64,000 bases of DNA, from NCBI GenBank assembly GCA_004298045.1, contig SCRM01000021.1, positions 351,818 to 415,817 on the forward strand. Reading direction: 5' to 3'. Below the pieces are notes generated by a model that did no database searches, was not told where the DNA came from, and saw only the letters and a program-made list of their open reading frames with translations. Within the stretch, counting starts at the first letter, position 1, and the number at the start of each line of letters is the position of its first letter. This DNA is from Rhodanobacter sp. (GTDB taxonomy: Bacteria > Pseudomonadota > Gammaproteobacteria > Xanthomonadales > Rhodanobacteraceae). A program made the position numbers and the translations under genes. This document shows positions 1 through 11,205 of this stretch, in pieces.

Positions 1-13
1 GAGAGTGATTGAA

Positions 14-143
14 GAGCCGTGAGCCGTGAGCCGTGAGCCGTGATTCGTGATTAGAGATTGGAGATTGGAGATTCGGCAAAGCACGCGACGCTCCGCATCT
101 CGCGCGGTTCTGCTCTACCCGAATCCCGACTCCCGGATCACGG
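14..143. repeat. Degenerate heptamer array, inverted pair, downstream of metH
   Basis: Nine head-to-tail 7-bp units run from 14 to 76: four copies of GAGCCGT, then GATTCGT, GATTAGA, two of GATTGGA and one GATTCGG. After about 40 bp, the opposite orientation appears at 118-143 (CCCGAAT, CCCGACT, CCCGGAT), ending at the metH stop codon. The same heptamer family recurs in other intergenic gaps (6219-6430, 16134-16313, 17083-17276, 23734-23767), so this is a dispersed intergenic repeat and not a CRISPR array: there are no spacers. Function is unknown. Confidence 0.75.
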
Positions 144-3913
<3,770 letters not shown>

Positions 3914-3921
3914 CGGGTTCC

Positions 3922-4857
3922 TCAATGCTTGCTGGCGAGCAGGCTGATGACTTCAAAATGCGGGGCCTTGCGCTCGCGGCTCAGGCGGTTGCAGCTGACT
4001 ACCTTGAGCCCGGCGGCGAGCGCATGGCGCTCCAGTTCGGCGCGGGTGAAACCAAGGTTTTTGTGGTCGAACGGGGCCACCGCGGTGCCGTGGTCGTGCT
4101 TGCCCAGGGTGACGGCAAGCAGGCGGCCGCCGCGGCGCAGCAGGCGGGCGGCCTCGGCCACGACCTTGGCCGGGTGGTTGGTGTAGGTCAGCGCGTGCAG
4201 CATCAGCACCAAATCGAAACGGCGCTCGCCCAGCTCCAGGGCGTGCATGTCGCCGCGATGTACCTCGACGTTGGTAAATGCCGCCAACCGTTTTTTCGCG
4301 GCTTCGACCACGCGCTCGCTGGAATCCACACACACGATGGAATGCGCATGCGGCGCCAGCAGCTCGGCGGTGATGCCGTCGCCGGAGGCGATGTCGAGCA
4401 CGTCGCCGGTGCCGAGCAACTGCAGCAGGGCGCGGGTGAGTGTTTCCCAGGTGCGGCCCGGTGAATAATGCCGCTCCATGTCGCCGGCCACGGTGTCGGC
4501 CCAGCCTTCGGCGCGCGCGCGGCTGGCCAGCACCACCGGCAGGCGGGCGGCATCCTCGCGCAGCAGTGCATCATTGATGTTGGTACGCAGCGACGCGATC
4601 AGCGATTGCTCGGCGGCGTCGCTGTCGTCGGTGTCGACGTTGGCGCGGTAGTACGCCGAGACGCCGGCGCGGCGATCGCGCACCAGGCCGGCCTCCTTGA
4701 GCTTGGCCAGGTGGGTGGAAACGCGGGGTTGCGCGAGATGCAGCACCGCCGCCAGTTCGGCCACAGTCAGTTCTTCGCTTTCGAGCAGGGCCAGCAGGCG
4801 CACGCGCGTAGGGTCGGCGAGCAGGCGCAGTACGGCGGAGGCGGTCGCCAAGTCCAT
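3922..4857 (-). CDS. ArsR-family regulator fused to a SAM-dependent methyltransferase domain
   Basis: A 311-residue protein with two domains. Residues 1-75 form an ArsR/SmtB-type winged helix ([16 protein letters not shown], then the recognition-helix region [19 protein letters not shown]). Residues about 130-300 form a class I methyltransferase with the SAM glycine-rich motif LDIASGDG at 154-161. No metal-binding cysteine pair of the classical ArsR type is visible. Being first in the metH operon, it probably senses S-adenosylmethionine or S-adenosylhomocysteine through the methyltransferase fold and controls methionine synthesis, as SahR-type ArsR regulators do in Proteobacteria; that is inference. 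A palindrome sits directly upstream of its start, suggesting autoregulation. No clear Shine-Dalgarno precedes the ATG, so translation may be leaderless or weakly initiated. Confidence 0.85.
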   Translation of the reverse strand: MDLATASAVLRLLADPTRVRLLALLESEELTVAELAAVLHLAQPRVSTHLAKLKEAGLVRDRRAGVSAYYRANVDTDDSDAAEQSLIASLRTNINDALLREDAARLPVVLASRARAEGWADTVAGDMERHYSPGRTWETLTRALLQLLGTGDVLDIASGDGITAELLAPHAHSIVCVDSSERVVEAAKKRLAAFTNVEVHRGDMHALELGERRFDLVLMLHALTYTNHPAKVVAEAARLLRRGGRLLAVTLGKHDHGTAVAPFDHKNLGFTRAELERHALAAGLKVVSCNRLSRERKAPHFEVISLLASKH

Positions 4858-4863
4858 CGTTTT

Positions 4864-4886
4864 ATATCTATCGCGATAAAGAGATA
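4864..4886 (-). promoter_or_regulatory. Candidate operator of the ArsR-methyltransferase/metH operon
   Basis: The 10-bp perfect palindrome TATCGCGATA (4869-4878) lies within a longer imperfect inverted repeat with outer ATCT and AGAT arms. It starts about ten bases upstream of the ATG of the ArsR-methyltransferase gene, where a repressor would block promoter or ribosome access. The AT-rich stretch next to it could hold a -10 box. The position and ArsR-like symmetry support autoregulation; binding is not shown. Confidence 0.5.
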
Positions 4887-4993
4887 CGAAGGCTAGACCG
4901 CAGCCTGACGTGCGTCAAGGTGAATGGTGCAGTGGCGGTGGCCCAGGAAACCGTTGCGAGATTTGGCGTGCGTGCTGCATCCGCACAAGGTTC

Positions 4994-5009
4994 AGCGTTG
5001 CGCAACGCT
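4994..5009. promoter_or_regulatory. Perfect 16-bp palindrome upstream of acyl-CoA dehydrogenase
   Basis: AGCGTTGCGCAACGCT is its own reverse complement. It ends 44 bases before the acyl-CoA dehydrogenase ATG and about 136 bases upstream of the divergent metH operon, so it could be an operator for the dehydrogenase (TetR-type fatty-acid regulators use such palindromes). No regulator gene for it is seen in the window. Confidence 0.45.
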
Positions 5010-5053
5010 AAAATCGGGGACTTTTCTTCATCGCGTTGTGGATCGGAGTCCCC

Positions 5054-6214
5054 ATGGATTTCAGTTTTACCGAAGACCAGTTGTCCATTCAGGCCATCGC
5101 CCGTGATTTTGCCCAGAAGCGCATTGCGCCGGTGGCAGCCGAGCTGGATGCCAAGGGTGAGTTCCCGCTGGACAACATCCGCGAGATGGGCCAGCTCGGG
5201 CTGATGGGCATCGAGGTGCCGACCGAATATGGCGGCGCCGGCATGGACCCGATCGGCTACGTGCTGGCGATGATCGAGATCGCCAGCGCCGACGCAGCCA
5301 CCGCGACGGTGATGAGCGTCAACAACTCGCTGTTCTGCAACGCCATTCTGAAACACGGCACGGAAACGCAGAAACAGACCTACGTGCGCGCCATTGCGCA
5401 AGGCGAGGCCATTGGCGCGTATGCGCTGACCGAGCCGCAATCGGGCTCCGATGCTTCGGCGATGCACACCCGCGCCACAAAAAACGCCGATGGCGACTGG
5501 GTCATCAACGGCAAGAAAAGCTGGATCACCTCAGGCCCGGTCGCGCGCTACATCCTGCTGTTTGCGGTGACCACGCCGGGCGTCGGCGCCAAGGGCGTGT
5601 CGGCGTTCCTGATCGACACGCACAAGGCCGGCTTCCGCGCCGGCAAGACCGAGCCCAAGCTCGGCATCCGCGCCTCGGCCACCTGCGAGATCGAGTTCAC
5701 CGATTACGTGGCGTCGAAGGATGACCTGCTCGGCACCGAAGGCAAGGGGTTTTCACTCGCCATGAGTGTGCTTGATGCCGGTCGCATCGGTATCGCCTCG
5801 CAGGCCATCGGCATTGGCCGTGCGGCGTACCAGGCCACGCTCAAGTGGGTTGTCGAGCGCAAGGCGTTCGGCAAGCCGATCGGCAGCTTCCAGATGACGC
5901 AGGCCAAGATTGCCGACATGAAATGCAAGCTTGACGCCGCTTTCCTGCTCACGCTGCGCGCGGCCTGGGCCAAGGGCGAAGCCGAAAAGACCGGCGGCCG
6001 CTTCGGGACCGAAGCCTCGATTGCCAAGCTCACGGCATCGGAAGCCGCGATGTGGATCGCCCACCAGGCGGTGCAGATCCACGGCGGCATGGGCTACTCC
6101 AGGGAGCTGCCGCTGGAGCGCTACTTCCGCGACGCCAAGATCACCGAAATCTACGAAGGCACCAGCGAAATCCAGCGCATCGTAATTGCGCGCAACGAGA
6201 CCGGGTTGCGGTGA
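5054..6214 (+). CDS. Acyl-CoA dehydrogenase (short-chain/butyryl type)
   Basis: A 386-residue FAD flavoprotein that oxidises acyl-CoA to trans-2-enoyl-CoA, passing electrons to electron-transfer flavoprotein, in fatty-acid or branched-chain amino-acid breakdown. The usual three-part fold is complete: helical N-domain (DFSFTEDQLSIQ), beta domain with AYALTEPQSGSDA for FAD contact, and C-domain ending with the catalytic glutamate E368 in YEGTSEIQRIVIARN. Length is normal for the family. ATG at 5054 is preferred because GGAG precedes it by five bases; a longer frame begins at 5036. It is a single-gene unit divergent from the metH operon, with a strong hairpin terminator about 100 bases downstream. 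Substrate chain length cannot be read from sequence; butyryl/short-chain is the nearest type. Confidence 0.9.
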   Translation: MDFSFTEDQLSIQAIARDFAQKRIAPVAAELDAKGEFPLDNIREMGQLGLMGIEVPTEYGGAGMDPIGYVLAMIEIASADAATATVMSVNNSLFCNAILKHGTETQKQTYVRAIAQGEAIGAYALTEPQSGSDASAMHTRATKNADGDWVINGKKSWITSGPVARYILLFAVTTPGVGAKGVSAFLIDTHKAGFRAGKTEPKLGIRASATCEIEFTDYVASKDDLLGTEGKGFSLAMSVLDAGRIGIASQAIGIGRAAYQATLKWVVERKAFGKPIGSFQMTQAKIADMKCKLDAAFLLTLRAAWAKGEAEKTGGRFGTEASIAKLTASEAAMWIAHQAVQIHGGMGYSRELPLERYFRDAKITEIYEGTSEIQRIVIARNETGLR

Positions 6215-6218
6215 GGCC

Positions 6219-6430
6219 GGGATTCGGGATACGGGATGGGTGGCACCCAAGAGCGTAGCGGCCCTGTGGCAGCTGGTGCAGGGCCATGCACCGCTGCGCG
6301 TGCCGCGATTGAGTGACAAGAAAGCCCCGACCGCAAGGCCGGGGCTTTCTTGTTCTGATCGGGAGGTGGTACAGGATTCGGGGACGCGATGCTGTTGCTG
6401 TGCCGAATCCCCAATCCCGTATCCCGCCCG
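6219..6430. repeat. Inverted heptamer pair enclosing a terminator
   Basis: Three heptamers GGGATTC, GGGATAC, GGGATGG (6219-6239) start just after the acyl-CoA dehydrogenase stop. The reverse-oriented copies (CCGAATC, CCCAATC, CCGTATC, CCGCCCG; 6403-6430) end directly at the stop of the RND permease. The hairpin at 6317-6352 lies between them. Same family as 14-143. Confidence 0.7.
6317..6352. terminator. Bidirectional rho-independent terminator
   Basis: A 13-bp perfect stem (6317-6329 paired with 6340-6352: CAAGAAAGCCCCG / CGGGGCTTTCTTG) with a ten-base loop, rich in A on the left arm and T on the right. It sits between the convergent acyl-CoA dehydrogenase and RND permease genes and can serve both. 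Confidence 0.85.
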
Positions 6431-9400
6431 CTACCGCGGGTCCGAATCAAACACCTGCGGCCCAGGCGCAGGCACCGTGTCGCCATCCAGCTTGTCGCCC
6501 AGCAGGCGCCGCACCACCACGTAGAACACCGGGATCAGCAGCACGCCGAGGAAGGTGGCGAACAGCATGCCGCCGATCACGCCGGTACCGATGCCGTGGC
6601 GGGCGTTGGCGCCGGCGCCGCTGGAGACGAACAGCGGGAACACGCCGAGGATGAAGGCCAGCGAGGTCATCAGGATCGGGCGCAGGCGCAGGCGGGCGGC
6701 GTCGACCGTTGCCTCGCGCAACGTGCGTCCGGCAGCCTGCTCGGCCACCGCGTATTCCACGATCAGGATCGCGTTTTTCGCCGCCAGGCCGATCACCGTC
6801 ACCAGACCGATCTTGAAGTAGAGGTCGTTCGGCAGGCCGCGCAGCATGGTGAACACCACCACGCCCAGGAGGCCCAGCGGCACCACCAGCAGCACTGCCA
6901 CCGGGATCGACCAGCTTTCGTACAGTGCGGCCAGGGCGAGGAACACGATCAGGATCGACAACACCATCAACAACGTCGCCGCATTGCCCGAGAGGATTTC
7001 CTGGTACGACTGGCCGGTCCAGTCAAACCCGAAGCCCTGCGGCAAATCGCTGGTGACGATCTTCTGCATCTCGTTCATCGCTTCGCCGGAGGCGTGCCCG
7101 GGCGCCGGCGAGCCGACAACCTCCACCGCCGAATAGCCGTTGTAGCGGGTCAGCGAGGGGGAGCCCATTTGCCACTTCGCGTGCACCACGTTCGACAGCG
7201 GAATCATCGCCGGCAGGCCGCTGGCATCCTTCCGGCTGCTGCTCGGCACGAAGAAGTGCTGCAGCGATTCCGGGCTCATGCGGTAGGCCGCATCCGCCTG
7301 CATCATCACGCGCTTGACGCGTCCGCCGTAGGTGAAGTCGTTCACGTACACCGGTGCCAACATCAGGCTGATCGCGTTGTAGACGTCGGTGGCCGACAAC
7401 CCCATCGACTGCGCCTGCACGCGATCCACGCTGAACTTGAGCTGCGGTGCATCCTCCAGCGCATTGGGCCGCACGCCGATCAGGTTGCGATCCTGCGCCG
7501 CCTTGGCCAGCAGCGTGTTGCGTGCGGCGGTGAGCGCATCACGGCCAAACCCACCGCGATCCTGCAGGTACATGTCGAAGCCGCCGAACTGGCCGAGGCC
7601 CTGAATGGTCGGCACGTTGTTGACGAAAATGCGCGCGTCGCGGATGACGTGCAACTCGCGGTTGGCGCGCTGGATGAAGTCCATCGCGGTGTCCTTGCGC
7701 TGCGACCAATCCTTGAGCTTGATGAAGCCCATGCCCGCATTTTCGCCGGAGCCGATGAAGCTGAAGCCGGTCACCACCACGATGCCGTCGAAATCCTGAT
7801 CCTTGCTCAAGATCTGCCGCACCTGCGTCATCACCGCGCTGGTACGCGCCTTGCTGGCGCCCGGCGGCAACTGGATGATCGCCAGTGCGTAACCCTGGTC
7901 TTCTTCCGGCAGGAAACTGCCAGGCAGGCGGGTAAACAGGAACCCGGCCACGAGGGTGATCAATACAAACGCCAGCATCCACCGCGGCGCATGCTTGACC
8001 GTGCTGCCAACGTGCCCGGTGTAGGAGCGTCGCGCGCGCTCGAACACGGCGTTGAACGCACGGAACACGAAGTTTTTCTTCTTCTCGTGTTCCGGCTTGA
8101 GGAAGCTCGCGCACAGCGCCGGAGTGAAGCTCAGCGCGAGGAAGGCGGAGAACAGCATCGACACCGCGATGGTCAGCGCGAATTGACGGTAGATGATGCC
8201 CGACGAGCCCGGCTGCAACGCCGACGGAATGAACACCGCGGCCAGCACGGCGGTGATCGCGATCACCGCCCCGGTAATCTCGCCCATGCCCTTGCGGGTG
8301 GCCTCCTTGGGCGAGAGGCCCTCCTCGGTCATGATGCGTTCGACGTTTTCGATCACCACGATCGCGTCGTCGACCACGATGCCGATCGCCAGCACCATGC
8401 CGAACAGGGTCAGCTGATTGATGGTGAACCCGAGCACCAGCATGCCGAGGAAGGTGCCCAGCAGCGCGACCGGGATCACCAGGGTCGGAATGATGGTGGC
8501 GCGAATGTTCTGCAGGAACAACAGCATCACCAGGAACACCAGGATGACGGCCTCGATCAACGTGCGCACCACCTCGTCGATCGAGATGTTGACGAACGTG
8601 GTGCTGTCGTATGGCGTGAACCAGGTGACGCCCGCGGGGAAGCTCGCCGCCAGCTCGTCCATCTTGGCGCGCACCGCAGTGGAAACGTCGAGTGCATTGG
8701 CGCCTGGCAACAGCATGATGGCGAACGCGCCGATCGGCTTGCCGTTGTAGGTGGTGTCGAAACCGTAGGTTTGCGGCCCAAAGCCGACCGTGGCGACGTC
8801 GCCGAGCTTGACCGTGGTGCCGTCCGGATTGGCGCGCAGGATGATGTCGCGAAATTCATCGGGGCTGGTGAACCGCCCTTCGGCATTCACGGTGGCGGTC
8901 AGGCCCTGGCCTGGCAGCGCGGGATCGGCGCCGATCGAGCCGGCGGCGAACTGCACGTTCTGCTCCTTGATGGCGGCGAGCACCTGGGTGGCGGAGAGGT
9001 GATAGCCCTGCAGCTTGTCCGGGTTGAGCCAGATGCGCATGGCGTACTCGGCGCCGAACTGTTGCGTGTTGCCTACGCCCGGCACGCGGGCAATCTGGTC
9101 GAGCACCCGCGAGCCGACAATGTCGTTCAGCCGATCACGGTTGATCGACGGGTTGTCGGATTTCAGCGCCACCAGCATCAGGAAGCCGGAGTTGGCCTTG
9201 GCCACCACCACGCCTTGCTGGGTCACTTCGCTCGGCAGGCGCGGCGTGGCCAGCGCCACCTTGTTTTGTACCTGCACCTGCGCGATGTCGGGGTCGGTAC
9301 CGGTCGCAAAGGTAAGGGTGATGTGCGAACGCCCGTTGGACGCCGATGAGGAGCTGAAGTAGAGCAGGTGATCGACGCCGGTGAGCTGCTGCTCGATCAC

Positions 9401-9589
9401 CTGGGTCACGGTTTTTTCCGTGGTATCCGCGCTGGCGCCGGGATAGCTCGCCGTCACCGTCACCTGTGGTGGTGCGATGTTGGGGTAGGACTCCACGCCC
9501 AGGTTGAGGATGGCGAGCACGCCACCCAGTGAAATCAGGATGGCCACCACCCACGCGAAAATCGGGCGGTCGATGAAAAAACTCGGCAT
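6431..9589 (-). CDS. RND multidrug efflux permease (HAE1/AcrB-MexB type)
   Basis: A 1052-residue inner-membrane proton/drug antiporter of the AcrB type, full length for the family. The N-terminus MPSFFIDRPIFAWV is the family signature; twelve membrane helices in two halves flank two large periplasmic loops. The proton-relay aspartate pair is present in IGIVVDDAIVVIENV (equivalent to AcrB D407/D408), and the second half has the matching GLAAKNAILIVEYA segment carrying the relay lysine. Its partner adaptor gene is 12 bases upstream and a GGAG site precedes the ATG. No outer-membrane channel gene and no local TetR/MarR regulator follow, so the pump must borrow a TolC-like channel. Likely substrates are hydrophobic or amphiphilic compounds; specificity cannot be read from sequence. 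Confidence 0.95.
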   Translation of the reverse strand: MPSFFIDRPIFAWVVAILISLGGVLAILNLGVESYPNIAPPQVTVTASYPGASADTTEKTVTQVIEQQLTGVDHLLYFSSSSASNGRSHITLTFATGTDPDIAQVQVQNKVALATPRLPSEVTQQGVVVAKANSGFLMLVALKSDNPSINRDRLNDIVGSRVLDQIARVPGVGNTQQFGAEYAMRIWLNPDKLQGYHLSATQVLAAIKEQNVQFAAGSIGADPALPGQGLTATVNAEGRFTSPDEFRDIILRANPDGTTVKLGDVATVGFGPQTYGFDTTYNGKPIGAFAIMLLPGANALDVSTAVRAKMDELAASFPAGVTWFTPYDSTTFVNISIDEVVRTLIEAVILVFLVMLLFLQNIRATIIPTLVIPVALLGTFLGMLVLGFTINQLTLFGMVLAIGIVVDDAIVVIENVERIMTEEGLSPKEATRKGMGEITGAVIAITAVLAAVFIPSALQPGSSGIIYRQFALTIAVSMLFSAFLALSFTPALCASFLKPEHEKKKNFVFRAFNAVFERARRSYTGHVGSTVKHAPRWMLAFVLITLVAGFLFTRLPGSFLPEEDQGYALAIIQLPPGASKARTSAVMTQVRQILSKDQDFDGIVVVTGFSFIGSGENAGMGFIKLKDWSQRKDTAMDFIQRANRELHVIRDARIFVNNVPTIQGLGQFGGFDMYLQDRGGFGRDALTAARNTLLAKAAQDRNLIGVRPNALEDAPQLKFSVDRVQAQSMGLSATDVYNAISLMLAPVYVNDFTYGGRVKRVMMQADAAYRMSPESLQHFFVPSSSRKDASGLPAMIPLSNVVHAKWQMGSPSLTRYNGYSAVEVVGSPAPGHASGEAMNEMQKIVTSDLPQGFGFDWTGQSYQEILSGNAATLLMVLSILIVFLALAALYESWSIPVAVLLVVPLGLLGVVVFTMLRGLPNDLYFKIGLVTVIGLAAKNAILIVEYAVAEQAAGRTLREATVDAARLRLRPILMTSLAFILGVFPLFVSSGAGANARHGIGTGVIGGMLFATFLGVLLIPVFYVVVRRLLGDKLDGDTVPAPGPQVFDSDPR

Positions 9590-9601
9590 GGTCGATCTCC
9601 G

Positions 9602-10786
9602 TTACTTGCCGCCGGCCGGGGTGCCGGAGGTGGCCGGTTCCGGTTTCCATGGCGAGGCCTTGACCGGAGCGTCGTCGTGCACGTTCTGCACGCCCGAGAC
9701 AATCACCTGGTCGCCAGCGGCGAGGCCGGAAGTCACGATCCAGCTGCCGGCGTGCATGCTCACCGCCGTGATGTCATGCCGCTTGGCATTGCCATCGCGG
9801 CCGGCCACGTAGACGTAGGCACCGACGGTGTCGCGCAACACCGCCTGCTGCGGCACCACAAACACCTTGTGCCGTTCGCCCAGGCGGGCGTTGAGCGTGA
9901 CGTACATGCCCGGCAGCAGCGTGTGTTGCGGGTTGGGCAGCAGTGCCCGCAAATTGACCGAGCCCGTGGCCGGGTCGACCGTGGCAGAGGTGAAATCAAG
10001 CTTGCCGGGCTGGCCGTAAATGCTGCCGTCGGGCAAGGTCACCTGCACGCTGGACTGATCGGGCTGCGTCAGGGTCACGCTGCCCTTTTGTTGCGACTGG
10101 CGCAGCTGCTCCATGTCGCCCACGCTCATCGTGAAGTTCACGTACAACGGGTCGATCTGGTCGACCGTGGTCAGCAAGGTGGCGTTGGCGCCGGCGTCGC
10201 TGGTGCCGTTGCCGACCAAGGCGCCTTCGGTCACCTGCTGCTGACCGGCACGGCCGTCGATCGGCGCGGTGACCTTGGTGTAGCCGAGGTTGATGCGTGC
10301 GGTGGCCACGCTCGACTGGGCCTGCTGCACAGCGGCCGCGGTGCTGCGTTCGGCGGCCTCGTCGGTATCCAACTGCGCGCGCGACACATAACCCTTGGCC
10401 ACCAGCTTGCGGTCGCGTTCGGCGATCACATGCGCATTCGCATAGGTGGCCTTTGCCGCAGCAAGGTTGGCGAGGCTGGCGTTGAGCGCCGCCTGATACG
10501 TTGCCGGATCGATTTCGAACAGCAGCTGGCCCTTCTTTACGTCGCTGCCCTCAATGTAGTTGCGTTTGAGCACCAGGCCCGCCACGCGGGCACGCACGTC
10601 GGCGCTGCGGTAGGCCGACAAGCGGCCAACGAAATCCTTGGTCAGCGGCTCGCTCTGTGGCTGCACCGCAAGCGTACCGACATCCGGCGCTGGAGCCTGC
10701 GCCGGCCCGGCGTTCTTGTTGCCGCAAGCGGCCAGCGCAAACAAACCGGCGCACAGGACGGATGCGCGCAGAAAGGAAAATTTCAT
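9602..10786 (-). CDS. RND efflux periplasmic adaptor lipoprotein (AcrA/MexA type)
   Basis: A 394-residue membrane-fusion protein. The N-terminus is a lipoprotein signal with lipobox LAAC (Cys21), so it is anchored to the inner membrane facing the periplasm. The barrel-sandwich halves are visible (AGLVLKRNYIEGSDVKKGQ and APIDGRAGQQQVTEGALV), separated by an alpha-helical hairpin, then a beta-barrel and a membrane-proximal domain ending in ASPWKPEP. It links the permease encoded 12 bases downstream to an outer-membrane channel. First gene of the pair; a promoter-like segment lies about 165 bases upstream. Confidence 0.95.
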   Translation of the reverse strand: MKFSFLRASVLCAGLFALAACGNKNAGPAQAPAPDVGTLAVQPQSEPLTKDFVGRLSAYRSADVRARVAGLVLKRNYIEGSDVKKGQLLFEIDPATYQAALNASLANLAAAKATYANAHVIAERDRKLVAKGYVSRAQLDTDEAAERSTAAAVQQAQSSVATARINLGYTKVTAPIDGRAGQQQVTEGALVGNGTSDAGANATLLTTVDQIDPLYVNFTMSVGDMEQLRQSQQKGSVTLTQPDQSSVQVTLPDGSIYGQPGKLDFTSATVDPATGSVNLRALLPNPQHTLLPGMYVTLNARLGERHKVFVVPQQAVLRDTVGAYVYVAGRDGNAKRHDITAVSMHAGSWIVTSGLAAGDQVIVSGVQNVHDDAPVKASPWKPEPATSGTPAGGK

Positions 10787-10948
10787 GGGGACTCCAAACC
10801 GAAGCGTGAAGGGGGAATCACCGGCGGAACGCGCATGTCCGTCGAAAGGTAAACGTTGCGGCTCCGCCAGCCGGATGTCGTGTGCCGAAGGTCAAGGGCT
10901 CGTTGCGAAAGCCTGCAAGTCGATGGGCGCGGTGCCAACGAGCCACCA

Positions 10949-10978
10949 ACTATACTGCACAGTACACAATTTAGTGAA
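10949..10978 (-). promoter_or_regulatory. Candidate promoter with inverted repeat for the RND operon
   Basis: Read leftward, TTCACT (10973-10978) and TATAGT (10949-10954) form -35 and -10-like boxes with 18-bp spacing. The inverted repeat TACTG-CA-CAGTA (10953-10964) overlaps the -10 side, a usual place for a repressor. The regulator would be encoded elsewhere. Confidence 0.4.
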
Positions 10979-11109
10979 GTCCGGCACGGTTCAGGCGTGC
11001 TCGCTGCGTGGCGTCAAAACACGCAGGCCACACCAGCCGCGATCTAGCGTCTCCACACGGCCACAGACATGTTGCGCAACAGCAAGAATCTGCAGGGTTT
11101 ATGCGGCTA

Positions 11110-11147
11110 TGCACAACAGCCTTGCGCGGTGGATTCACCGTTGTGCA
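11110..11147 (+). promoter_or_regulatory. Inverted repeat upstream of glutamate dehydrogenase
   Basis: TGCACAAC (11110-11117) and GTTGTGCA (11140-11147) are perfect 8-bp arms separated by 22 bases, about 60-95 bases upstream of the glutamate dehydrogenase ATG. The 419-base gap 10787-11205 otherwise holds the RND promoter region, and I see no gene in it. The dyad could be a regulator site or a leader hairpin. Confidence 0.35.
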
Positions 11148-11205
11148 CAGCGTATCCTTTTGGGGCTTTATCGCGTCAATTCGTTCCCACTCCACAGTAG
11201 ATGCC

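Noticed and set aside
14..76. CRISPR-like tandem repeat
   Set aside because: Units are 7 bp, contiguous and degenerate, with no spacers and no cas genes in the window.
4858..5053. SAH or other riboswitch upstream of the metH operon
   Set aside because: The leader to the ArsR-type gene is too short if the promoter is near the palindrome, and I could not find the conserved SAH riboswitch core by eye; an ArsR-type regulator explains the control.
6431..10786. Complete tripartite efflux operon
   Set aside because: No outer-membrane channel gene lies on either side, so only adaptor and permease are annotated.
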